NCBI GenBank assembly: GCA_017509375.1
Contig: JAFWPT010000024.1
Location: 1 to 5,666 of the forward strand
Source: Bacteroidales bacterium
GTDB taxonomy: Bacteria; Bacteroidota; Bacteroidia; Bacteroidales; UBA932
Direction of reading: 5' to 3'
Length of the DNA stretch: 5,666 nucleotides
Made by a program: the position numbers and the translations under genes. Shown one piece after another: positions 1 to 5,666 of the stretch. Below the pieces are notes generated by a model, which was given only the letters and a program-made list of their open reading frames with translations, was not told the origin of the DNA and did not search any database. Each line of letters starts with the position of its first letter. Position 1 is the first letter of the stretch.

Positions 1-300
1 GAATATTGCGTTGTCTGTCTTGAGCACGGACTCTTCCGGGCCTTCTCCGTCGGCAAGCATTCCGAATTCGGACATATCGCGAAAGCGTTTGTAGAAACTC
101 TCACGCGCCTCGGCCGACTCAAGCTGGGGAGGCAGGTCTGCTGCCGGCAAAGCTTTGAAAAACTCAAGCACGTCAGCCTTGCTGAGTACGGGAAGCTCAT
201 CGAAGGGCTTACCCTGCTCCTTCGGAGTTTCGTTACAGGAAACAGCGACCAAAAGTGCCGCGGCCGTCGCCAGAACCGCAAGTCGGAAATTGAGTCTCAT
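1..300 (-). CDS. Lipoprotein of unknown function, N-terminal 100 residues (partial)
   Basis: An open frame starts at ATG (300-298) and stays open for 100 codons to the window edge, so the C-terminus is missing. The first 22 residues form a lipoprotein signal peptide: a short basic start (MRLNFR), a hydrophobic Ala/Leu/Val core, then AVSC with the acylated cysteine at residue 22. The mature protein should therefore be anchored in a membrane, probably the outer membrane or periplasm. What follows is soluble and charged, with a Pro/Leu-rich stretch near residues 51-60 and an acidic stretch near 84-90. I do not recognise a family. The gene is divergent from the lipoprotein gene at 368-964 and has its own TAnnTTTG box. 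The start is supported by the signal peptide, which begins right at this ATG. Confidence 0.82.
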   Translation of the reverse strand, partial: MRLNFRLAVLATAAALLVAVSCNETPKEQGKPFDELPVLSKADVLEFFKALPAADLPPQLESAEARESFYKRFRDMSEFGMLADGEGPEESVLKTDNAIF

Positions 301-324
301 ATTAGGTTATTGTTTATTCTTTCC

Positions 325-332
325 CAAATATA
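325..332 (-). promoter_or_regulatory. Putative Bacteroidetes -7 promoter box (TATATTTG)
   Basis: On the minus strand TATATTTG matches the Bacteroidetes sigma-ABfr -7 consensus TAnnTTTG exactly. It lies 24 bases upstream of the ATG at 300, which would give a leader of about 20 bases. I see no clear -33 TTTG about 20 bases further upstream, so this rests on one box and its position in a divergent spacer. Confidence 0.45.
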
Positions 333-354
333 AGCATTTTCCGCCATTTTGTTT

Positions 355-362
355 TACCTTTG
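355..362 (+). promoter_or_regulatory. Putative Bacteroidetes -7 promoter box (TACCTTTG)
   Basis: TACCTTTG matches the TAnnTTTG -7 consensus on the plus strand and faces the lipoprotein gene at 368. It ends only five bases before the first ATG (368), so transcription would start at or very near the start codon. That implies a leaderless message, or use of the second ATG at 374. No good -33 element is visible. This is a motif match only. Confidence 0.35.
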
Positions 363-367
363 CTATT

Positions 368-964
368 ATGCTTATGGGGCCGTCATTCCGTTATCTTGCT
401 GCAACTCTCTTGCTGGTGTGCAGTTGCAATTTGATTACCCCATTGAAGTTGTCCGGAATCAAGATTATTGAGTTGCCGAAGGGAGAGCTGATATGGACTA
501 CGGAAAGGCCCAGGAAAGCGAAGATGTGTATCCCGGCCGCTTTTACAGGCCTGCCCGGCAGTATCATGGGAGAGTACCGCCTGAATGGAGTTGTCCACAA
601 CCGCAACAAAAAGACTTACAGGATTTCTATATGCAAGGACAATTTCTACGTTGACAAAAAGTGGCTGACCGACAACGGCTTCCAGCAGTACGTCCTTGTG
701 CTCAACGGCAAAGCCAGCCACTATGGGGACAGCAGAAAGACTGTCAGACGCGCCATCTGCAAAAAGGACAATCACATCTTCCTGGTGGAATCCCGCTATC
801 CTATGACCATGTCCGGCTTTGCTGCCGAGTGTGCCAAGGTCTCCGCCTGTGCAGTGTATTTGGACATGGGAGAATACGGCTACGGTTATGTAGGCAGCAG
901 AATCCTGTCCCTCTGGGCGTACTTCAGCCGTGACAAGCAGACCAATTGGTTGTGTATCTATTGA
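368..964 (+). CDS. Lipoprotein with phosphodiester glycosidase (NAGPA)-like domain
   Basis: This 198-residue protein begins with a lipoprotein signal peptide: a hydrophobic core at about residues 9-17 and a VCSC lipobox with Cys20 as the likely lipid anchor. The rest resembles the NAGPA/phosphodiester glycosidase domain (PF09992). An AAFTG...GEYRLNG segment lies near residues 57-73, an RRAIC strand near 127-131 precedes a short FLVES strand, then MTMSGFAAEC (146-155) and AVYLDMGEYGYGYV (162-175). Family members usually have a Gly-rich LDGGGS-type motif at the last site; here it reads LDMGEYG, so catalytic activity is uncertain. The open frame extends upstream to 155, but that part lies opposite the neighbouring lipoprotein gene and lacks a signal sequence. 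The ATG at 368 (or 374) fits the signal peptide. The gene stands alone and converges on the peptidase operon. The family call is from remembered patterns, not an alignment. Confidence 0.7.
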   Translation: MLMGPSFRYLAATLLLVCSCNLITPLKLSGIKIIELPKGELIWTTERPRKAKMCIPAAFTGLPGSIMGEYRLNGVVHNRNKKTYRISICKDNFYVDKKWLTDNGFQQYVLVLNGKASHYGDSRKTVRRAICKKDNHIFLVESRYPMTMSGFAAECAKVSACAVYLDMGEYGYGYVGSRILSLWAYFSRDKQTNWLCIY

Positions 965-978
965 CTGTAGGTCCAAGC

Positions 979-1010
979 AAAAAGGGACCGGCCAAACGGC
1001 CGGCCCCTTA
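979..1010 (-). terminator. Rho-independent terminator of the minus-strand operon, possibly bidirectional
   Basis: CCGGCC at 988-993 pairs with GGCCGG at 998-1003 around an AAAC loop. After one mismatch (987/1004) the stem continues with GGG (984-986) against CCC (1005-1007) and two A-T pairs. On the minus strand the stem is followed by five T (983-979), a classic intrinsic terminator about 25 bases after the stop of the M13 peptidase gene. On the plus strand the stem begins about 20 bases after the lipoprotein stop but has almost no T tract, so it would work less well there. Confidence 0.82.
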
Positions 1011-1033
1011 CGGGATAACGGTATCTGCGGAAA

Positions 1034-3046
1034 CTACCAGATATGTACCCTCTCGGCCTCGGGACGCCACATGGCGTCGCCTTCCTTGATGCCGAAGGCA
1101 TCGAAGAACTCGCTGAAGTTGCGGAGGGTAACGTTGACGCGGTTGTTGCCGAGCGAGTGAACGTCCAGGTTGGTGCGACGGGCGATTTCTTCGTCGGTGA
1201 TGTTCTGGGCCCAGACGTGGGCGAAGCCGAGGAAGAAGCGCTGGATTGCGGTGAAGCCATCTATCGGAGCGGGCTCTTTGCCGGCAAGGGCTAACTGCAG
1301 GGCAGTGAGGGCTACGCTCACGCCGCCGTGGTCGGCAATATTTTCTCCCAGGGTCAGCTTGCCGTTGGCTTTCAGGCCGGGCAGGACTTCGATTTCACCG
1401 TACTGATCCACCAGGACAGCGGTCTTTTCCTCGAAGGCACGGCGGTCTTCTTCGGTCCACCAGTTGTTCATATTGCCGTCTTTGTCAAACAGGCTGCCCT
1501 GGTCGTCGAAGCCGTGCGTCATCTCATGCCCGATGACCACTCCTATGGCTCCGTAGTTGACCGCGTCGTCGGCATCGGGGTTGAAGAAAGGCGGCTGCAG
1601 TATGCCGGCGGGGAAGCATATCTCGTTGGTGGAAGGGTTATAGTAGGCGTTGACGGTCTGGGGAGACATACCCCACTCGGTGGGATCGGTAGGCTTGCCC
1701 AGCTTGGAAAGATTGTCGGCCACATACCAGCGTCCGGCAGCCATGCGGTTCTCATAATAACTGAGCTGCGGGTCGATTTGCAATGTGCTGTAGTCCTTCC
1801 ACTTATCGGGATAGCCGATCTTGACGGTGAAGTTGTCCAGCTTCTCGCGCGCCTTGGCCTTCGTGGCGTCGGACATCCAGTCCAGGGAGTCGATGTGGCG
1901 GCCGAGCGACAGCTGCAGATTCTTTACGATTTCGAGCATCTTCTGCTTGGAACTTTCGGGGAAATACTTGGCCACATACATTTGGCCGACGGCCTCCCCC
2001 AGAACGCCGTTGGGGACATCCATCGCCCGTTTCCAACGGGGACGCTGCTCGGTGACGCCTCTCATACGGGTGCTGTAAAAGTCGAAGGAAGCGGCATAGA
2101 AATCATCGGACAGGAAACCGGCCGACGCGGTGAGCAACTGCGCCGCAAGGTAGTCCTTGAGTTCATCTATCTTGCTGGATTTGAACAGTTTGCTAAAGCC
2201 CTCGAAGTAAGAAGGCTGCTGTACGATTATCTTGTCCTGCGCCGGTAAGCCGACAGCGTCGAAATATGCCTTGAAGTCGAATCCCCCGTAAGCTTTGACA
2301 ATACGGGCGGTGCTCATGGGGTTGTAGCCCTTCATAACGTCGCGATTCTGCACGCTGGTCCAGGAGAACTGCGCCAGGCGGTCCTCGATGCCGGCTGCGT
2401 TCGCTGCACGCCCTTCCGGATTATCCAGTCCGGCAAGGGTAAAGAAACGGGCAAGCATAGCCTCATAGCCCTTTCGCAACTCCGCGTTGGCCGGATTCAC
2501 GTAGTAGTCGCGGTCGTGCATGCCGAGTCCGCCCTGTCCCATATAGAGGACCTGGCTCTTGCTGTCCATAAGGTCTGCCTCAACCCCTTCGTAGAAGAAA
2601 CCGCCTTCCCCGGATAGGGATAGCTTGCCCATATAAGCCGCCAGGGCCTTTTTGTCTTTCACGGCGTACAGTTCGTCGAGGTATCTGCGCACAGGTGCGG
2701 CTCCATCAGCATTGCGGCGGGTGGAATCAAGGCCCTGCTTGTACAGGTCCACGATTTTCTGGTCAACGGTACCGGGCTCCGGAGTGAGGCTCGTCATTTC
2801 GGAGAAAAGGGCGTTGAGGTTTTCGAGGGTTTTCTCGCTCAAAACATCGAAGGAACCGAAACGGGCGAACTCCGCCTTCAGCGGGTTCTTCTTCATCCAT
2901 CCCCCGTTTGCATAGAGATAGAAATTCTCGCCCGGAGCAACGGACAGATCCATATCTGTGGGGTCCAGGGCTGGATTTCTGTTTTCACCGGGCTGACAGG
3001 CCGCCAGGGCCATTACCGGTATCATAAGAGCCAAAAGCTTTTTCAT
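1034..3046 (-). CDS. pepO: M13 family zinc metallopeptidase (neprilysin/PepO-type) lipoprotein
   Basis: A 670-residue endopeptidase predicted to cut peptides outside the cytoplasm. It opens with a lipoprotein signal peptide (MKKLLALMIPVMALAAC, lipid anchor Cys17). The M13 N-terminal domain covers about residues 38-420 and the catalytic domain about 465-670. Zinc and catalytic residues are intact: HEMTH at 507-511 (ligands His507 and His511, catalytic Glu508), and ENIAD at 568-572 with third ligand Glu568 and Asp572. Substrate-binding NAYY is at 466-469. His630 and Arg636 have the same six-residue spacing as neprilysin His711 and Arg717. It ends VHIW. Length and motifs are normal for the family, so it should be active. 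It is the last gene of the minus-strand run. An in-frame ATG at 3064 would add six residues and overlap the previous stop as TAATG; I prefer 3046 because the typical MKK signal start lies there. The symbol is a family name; the physiological substrate is unknown. Confidence 0.95.
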   Translation of the reverse strand: MKKLLALMIPVMALAACQPGENRNPALDPTDMDLSVAPGENFYLYANGGWMKKNPLKAEFARFGSFDVLSEKTLENLNALFSEMTSLTPEPGTVDQKIVDLYKQGLDSTRRNADGAAPVRRYLDELYAVKDKKALAAYMGKLSLSGEGGFFYEGVEADLMDSKSQVLYMGQGGLGMHDRDYYVNPANAELRKGYEAMLARFFTLAGLDNPEGRAANAAGIEDRLAQFSWTSVQNRDVMKGYNPMSTARIVKAYGGFDFKAYFDAVGLPAQDKIIVQQPSYFEGFSKLFKSSKIDELKDYLAAQLLTASAGFLSDDFYAASFDFYSTRMRGVTEQRPRWKRAMDVPNGVLGEAVGQMYVAKYFPESSKQKMLEIVKNLQLSLGRHIDSLDWMSDATKAKAREKLDNFTVKIGYPDKWKDYSTLQIDPQLSYYENRMAAGRWYVADNLSKLGKPTDPTEWGMSPQTVNAYYNPSTNEICFPAGILQPPFFNPDADDAVNYGAIGVVIGHEMTHGFDDQGSLFDKDGNMNNWWTEEDRRAFEEKTAVLVDQYGEIEVLPGLKANGKLTLGENIADHGGVSVALTALQLALAGKEPAPIDGFTAIQRFFLGFAHVWAQNITDEEIARRTNLDVHSLGNNRVNVTLRNFSEFFDAFGIKEGDAMWRPEAERVHIW

Positions 3047-3063
3047 ATTAAAACTCGTAAACA

Positions 3064-4080
3064 TTATTTTCTTAGATTCCCCTTTACCAGCGTTACGATA
3101 GATGACAGCGCTACGGGAGCGGCATACCGGAGCGAAAAAGGCAGGTGCTTAAGGTAGCGGAATGCGGTGTCGGCCTTGCGGCGGAAGGGAGAAGAATTGA
3201 TAGCTTGCGAACGGGACTCGGAGTGATGCCCGAAGTTGCCGCCTTCGGAGATAATACGCAGCAAGGGGGCCGCAGACGCGTTGTTGGAAGGATATAGCTT
3301 GTCGGGAACTCCGAGATACCGGCTCAGGAAACTGCTTGCCAGCTTGTTCCAGGCCCCGATCCCATTCCGGGCGCAATAAGTCCTGAGGGCCTCCGGGTCG
3401 TATTTGCCGTCCAGGCAGCTGTACGCCGCAGCCAGGTCGCATACCTGACGCAGGCCTGCACCCGCGCCCGCGGCGTGCTTGAGCAGGTGGGCCGACAGCA
3501 TCAGCAGGACAGCTTCTGCGGTACCAGGCTCCGGTTTGCCGGCCTTGCCCGGCAGATCGAAGTAGCGCTCATGTATATCTACGTCTATGCCCTTGCAATC
3601 GAAGTGAAGGCTGCCGTCCGGAGAACGGCTGACCGTTGCGCCTTTGCTTTCCAAGATACAGACCGCTTCCGCCGCCTCGCCATCCGGGAAAAACAGGTCG
3701 ATATCTCCGTACTCCCTAAGCCCGGGGGCAGGATACATGGCGGCAATCACCGCCCCTTTCATCTCCACAGGATGCAAACCGGACTGCCGGAACAAGGCTA
3801 CGAGCTCCGAAGACAAGGCGGCCATATTCCGACTCTTGTTTTCCAGTCTCGAGACCTCAACTACAAGCGGAAAGGAAACCGAGTCCGGCATAGCCGCAGG
3901 GCAGTCTTCCGGCATATCGGACAGCGCATGATAAAGAAGGCCCGTCACCGACTGGCGCCTGGCCTCCCGGTACAACTCCTGCCACCCTTCCTCGGAAAGC
4001 CGCGAGAGACTTTGTACAACATCCTCCGGCAGGGGGTCGCCGCTAATCGCCTTCCTCGCGAGCGAGAGGAGAATTGTCAT
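3064..4080 (-). CDS. Nucleotidyltransferase-like family protein (PF14907 type)
   Basis: A 338-residue protein resembling the uncharacterised nucleotidyltransferase family NTP_transf_5. After an alpha-helical N-terminal part comes VEMKGAVIAAMYP (residues 105-117), then REYGDIDLFF (123-132) with the paired metal-binding acids Asp126 and Asp128, and IDVDIHERY (165-173), which supplies the third acid. The helical segment with HLLKH (198-202) and LRQVCDLAAAY (210-220) is also typical of the family. The catalytic acids look intact, but no substrate is known for the family; transfer of a nucleotide to a sugar, phosphate or protein are all open. The frame is open up to 4188, inside the glycosyltransferase gene, and that extension is Ser/Arg/Pro-rich and looks like overlap translation. 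Starts at 4080 or 4092 (MTVFMTILL) fit better and overlap the upstream gene by 38 or 50 bases. The stop abuts the peptidase gene. Confidence 0.83.
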   Translation of the reverse strand: MTILLSLARKAISGDPLPEDVVQSLSRLSEEGWQELYREARRQSVTGLLYHALSDMPEDCPAAMPDSVSFPLVVEVSRLENKSRNMAALSSELVALFRQSGLHPVEMKGAVIAAMYPAPGLREYGDIDLFFPDGEAAEAVCILESKGATVSRSPDGSLHFDCKGIDVDIHERYFDLPGKAGKPEPGTAEAVLLMLSAHLLKHAAGAGAGLRQVCDLAAAYSCLDGKYDPEALRTYCARNGIGAWNKLASSFLSRYLGVPDKLYPSNNASAAPLLRIISEGGNFGHHSESRSQAINSSPFRRKADTAFRYLKHLPFSLRYAAPVALSSIVTLVKGNLRK

Positions 4081-5212
4081 AAAGACTGTCATAAACGCTC
4101 TTGACCTTGAGGCACATCTGCTCCTTGGTGAACAGCTGGTTGAATCGCTGCAAGGCTCCGGCGGAATAGCGCTCAATATCAGACTCAACTCCCATTATGG
4201 CCTTGGCAAGGGAATCCACATCCTTCGGTTCTGCGTTCAGGCCGGAAACTCCGTCCTCGTTCACCCATGTTACGCCCGATTCAGGAATCCTGGTAGCCAC
4301 TACCGGCGTTCCGCACGACATGGCCTCGATCTGGACAATGCCGAAGGCTTCCGTCTTCATAACACTGGACAGGACGAAAATATCGGCCGCTCCAAACAGT
4401 GCCGGAAGGTCATCGTCGGACACGTATCCCAAAATAGTAACCCTATCCTGCAGACCACTGTTCCTGATTTGGTTTATCAGGGACTCCTTCAGAGGGCCCT
4501 TTCCGGCCAGCAACAGGTGAAACCTTTCGGGCAGCCGGGTCATGGCCTCGATAAGAAAAGAAAAACCCTTATATGGCACCAGCCTCCCTACTGAAACGAG
4601 CAGGGTCTTTCCCGGATACGAATTGCGTATGGCGCCGGCAGTTTCGAGATTGAAGCTTACCGGGTCAATTCCTATGGGAACGAAGTCACATTTTTCCTGT
4701 ACTTCCCTCAGATACGGGGAAGAATTGATATATACCGGAGTAGTCCCGAGAATCTTGTCCGAGCGCCGGATGATCCAATCCTGAAGGGGCTTATAGAGCC
4801 TGAGAAAGAATTTCTGGGAGATGATATCGCTGTGCCAATGCAGGACGACTTTCCCGCGGTAGCCGCTCAGGCGCAAAGCCAATGCCGCCATCGGATCGGG
4901 ATGATGTAAGTGTATGATATCATACTCCTTGCCATGACGGCGCAGCCACGAAATCATCCGTGGTGCTATCATAGTGGCAGCAAGCTTCGCCCATGCCGGC
5001 ACACAAAACACCCGTCCGGCATCGTTAAGCGTAAATACCCCATCCTGCGAGTAAAAAGGCAGATCCTTTTCATCCGGATCATCATAGGGAAACTTTGCGC
5101 AGAGCATGTCACAAGGAACACCTGCCGACGAAAGAGATTCCGTCAGGTCCCACATCACCTTCTCCACTCCACCCCGGATCGGGTAGAATTTTCCGAGTTG
5201 GAGAATTCTCAT
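4043..5212 (-). CDS. GT4-family glycosyltransferase
   Basis: A 389-residue GT-B fold retaining glycosyltransferase that should move a sugar from a nucleotide-sugar donor to a lipid-linked or growing glycan on the cytoplasmic side of the inner membrane. The N-terminal acceptor domain starts MRILQLGKFYPIRGGVEKV, with the GGVEK loop at 14-18, and contains HLHHPDP (101-107) and HWHSD (125-129). The C-terminal donor domain has VSVGRLVPYKG (207-216) with Arg210 and Lys215 for the donor phosphates, and the EX7E motif Glu288-Glu296 in TEAFGIVQIEAM. All expected residues are present and the length is normal. The start overlaps the HAD gene stop as ATGA, and the 3' end overlaps the nucleotidyltransferase-like gene, so the three are probably translated from one message. 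Context suggests capsule or exopolysaccharide synthesis; the exact sugar and linkage cannot be read from sequence. Confidence 0.95.
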   Translation of the reverse strand: MRILQLGKFYPIRGGVEKVMWDLTESLSSAGVPCDMLCAKFPYDDPDEKDLPFYSQDGVFTLNDAGRVFCVPAWAKLAATMIAPRMISWLRRHGKEYDIIHLHHPDPMAALALRLSGYRGKVVLHWHSDIISQKFFLRLYKPLQDWIIRRSDKILGTTPVYINSSPYLREVQEKCDFVPIGIDPVSFNLETAGAIRNSYPGKTLLVSVGRLVPYKGFSFLIEAMTRLPERFHLLLAGKGPLKESLINQIRNSGLQDRVTILGYVSDDDLPALFGAADIFVLSSVMKTEAFGIVQIEAMSCGTPVVATRIPESGVTWVNEDGVSGLNAEPKDVDSLAKAIMGVESDIERYSAGALQRFNQLFTKEQMCLKVKSVYDSLYDNSPLAREEGD

Positions 5213-5625
5213 CTAAACTTGCTTTTCAAGCGCCCCAGGAGGCCTTTTTTTCTGTTGTGGTGCATACGTTTTTCCTGGCGCTTTCCGGAGATAATCTCAT
5301 AAATTGTACCCCAGTCCGGGATGCCGCCAATATTGCGGTCGTCGATATAGACATCGGCCGTCACCTTGACCGAGAGTCCGTTTGGGCCGAAAGAAAGGCC
5401 ATTGGCCGGAGTGTTGCTGTTGACGGCGTAGAATTCCACGCCTCCTTTCCGGCAATACTCCACGGCTTCTTCCAGAAGCGCCCCGTCCCTGGATGTCCAG
5501 AGGATAAGTTTGTGCCCGTCGGACATCAACATGCGCAGAGTTTCCAGCGCAAAGGGCTTTTCTTTACCGATTTTCGGGTATGCGTGTTCTACGATAGTGC
5601 CGTCAAAATCTACTGCAATTGTCAT
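5209..5625 (-). CDS. Small HAD-superfamily hydrolase with basic C-terminal tail
   Basis: A 138-residue capless HAD-fold protein. Motif I is AVDFDGT (residues 4-10) with nucleophile Asp6 and acid/base Asp8. Motif II is LILWTSRDG (40-48) with Thr44 or Ser45, Lys87 is the candidate motif III lysine, and motif IV is VYIDDRN (92-98) with Asp95 and Asp96. These residues support a metal-dependent phosphatase or phosphotransferase. It looks like the short HAD proteins known from Bacteroides that continue GGIPDWG.IYE. Residues 115-138 form a tail with 11 Lys/Arg and a single acid, which could bind RNA, phospholipid or an acidic partner. The ATG overlaps the upstream stop (ATGA) and the stop overlaps the glycosyltransferase ATG (ATGA). 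A good AGGAGG site sits seven bases before the start. The substrate is unknown; a role in sugar-phosphate or phosphoprotein turnover in the polysaccharide locus is inference from context. Confidence 0.9.
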   Translation of the reverse strand: MTIAVDFDGTIVEHAYPKIGKEKPFALETLRMLMSDGHKLILWTSRDGALLEEAVEYCRKGGVEFYAVNSNTPANGLSFGPNGLSVKVTADVYIDDRNIGGIPDWGTIYEIISGKRQEKRMHHNRKKGLLGRLKSKFR

Positions 5626-5666
5626 TTATCGTCCTCCTTTTCGCCATAGCCGTAGCCGTATCCATA
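5622..5666 (-). CDS. C-terminal tail of probable Wzc-like tyrosine autokinase (partial)
   Basis: Fourteen codons and a TGA stop enter from the right edge in the frame that ends inside the HAD start codon (ATGA overlap). They read YGYGYGYG followed by EKEDDK. Alternating Tyr-Gly tails followed by a charged end are characteristic of Bacteroidales polysaccharide-biosynthesis tyrosine autokinases (Wzc/BY-kinase type), where the clustered tyrosines are autophosphorylated and control chain length and export. No kinase domain lies in the window, so the assignment rests on the tail and on the glycosyltransferase downstream. A Tyr/Gly-rich secreted or unrelated protein remains possible. Confidence 0.65.
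   Translation of the reverse strand, partial: YGYGYGYGEKEDDK
5633..5638 (-). promoter_or_regulatory. Shine-Dalgarno site (AGGAGG) for the HAD gene
   Basis: AGGAGG lies seven bases upstream of the HAD ATG at 5625, inside the coding end of the upstream gene (Lys-Glu-Asp codons). It supports the 5625 start. It stands out because I see no similar site before the other starts in this operon and because Bacteroidetes usually do not depend on such sites. Confidence 0.55.

Noticed and set aside
155..367. Upstream extension of the plus-strand lipoprotein frame
   Set aside because: It lies opposite the start of the divergent lipoprotein gene, would cover both promoter boxes, and places the signal peptide in the middle of the protein. 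The ATG at 368 or 374 is better.
383..976. 197-codon open frame on the minus strand
   Set aside because: It is antisense to the NAGPA-like lipoprotein, which has a signal peptide and family-like motifs. The reverse frame also runs up to the terminator region without any start context.
1328..2248. 306-codon open frame on the plus strand
   Set aside because: It is antisense to the intact M13 peptidase gene, which carries all its catalytic motifs. The translation shows no recognisable domain and is a shadow of GC-rich codon use.
3475..4104. 209-codon open frame on the plus strand
   Set aside because: It is antisense to the nucleotidyltransferase-like gene, Arg/Gln-rich, and without recognisable motifs.
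4081..4188. N-terminal extension of the nucleotidyltransferase-like protein
   Set aside because: The extra residues are Ser/Arg/Pro-rich, lie wholly within the glycosyltransferase gene in another frame, and do not resemble the family's start. Only the last few (from 4092) could be real.
5201..5210. GAGAATTCTC palindrome at the glycosyltransferase start
   Set aside because: A ten-base palindrome encoding Arg-Ile-Leu right after the ATG; no second copy or spacing to a promoter suggests an operator.
5233..5251. T-run after a short GC-rich stretch that could be read as a plus-strand terminator
   Set aside because: No convincing stem precedes the T-run, no plus-strand gene ends there, and the bases encode Lys and Gly in the HAD frame.
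5095..5649. 184-codon open frame on the plus strand
   Set aside because: It is antisense to the HAD gene and the start of the glycosyltransferase gene, both of which have clear catalytic motifs.

Overview
The window looks like a chromosomal segment from a GC-rich member of the Bacteroidales (for example the Alistipes/Rikenellaceae side or a related uncultured gut lineage). This rests on four things: several short-leader lipoproteins, TAnnTTTG promoter-like boxes of the Bacteroidetes type, mostly absent Shine-Dalgarno sites, and a (Tyr-Gly)n C-terminal tail typical of Bacteroidales polysaccharide tyrosine kinases. The genus cannot be fixed from the sequence alone.

Left end (1-1033). The 5' part of an unrecognised lipoprotein gene runs leftward off the window. 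It is divergent from a 198-residue lipoprotein at 368-964 that resembles the phosphodiester glycosidase (NAGPA) fold. The 67-base divergent spacer carries one TAnnTTTG box for each direction. A strong hairpin at 979-1010 separates the rightward lipoprotein gene from the convergent leftward operon.

Main part (1034-5666, all minus strand). Five genes read leftward with essentially no spacers: (1) the last 14 codons of a gene ending in Tyr-Gly repeats, probably a Wzc-like tyrosine autokinase that controls capsule or exopolysaccharide export; (2) a small HAD-fold hydrolase with a very basic tail; (3) a GT4 glycosyltransferase; (4) a PF14907-type nucleotidyltransferase-like protein; (5) an M13 (neprilysin/PepO-type) zinc metallopeptidase lipoprotein. 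The junctions are ATGA, ATGA, a 38-50 base overlap, and a 17-base gap or TAATG overlap. The unit ends at the hairpin terminator. The first four genes make sense as the tail of a surface polysaccharide locus. The M13 peptidase seems to be co-transcribed but need not share the pathway.

No RNA gene, CRISPR array, insertion sequence or phage feature was seen. I do not see a clearly undescribed system. The most interesting points are the kinase tail coupled to a basic-tailed HAD protein, and the nucleotidyltransferase-like protein coupled to the glycosyltransferase.
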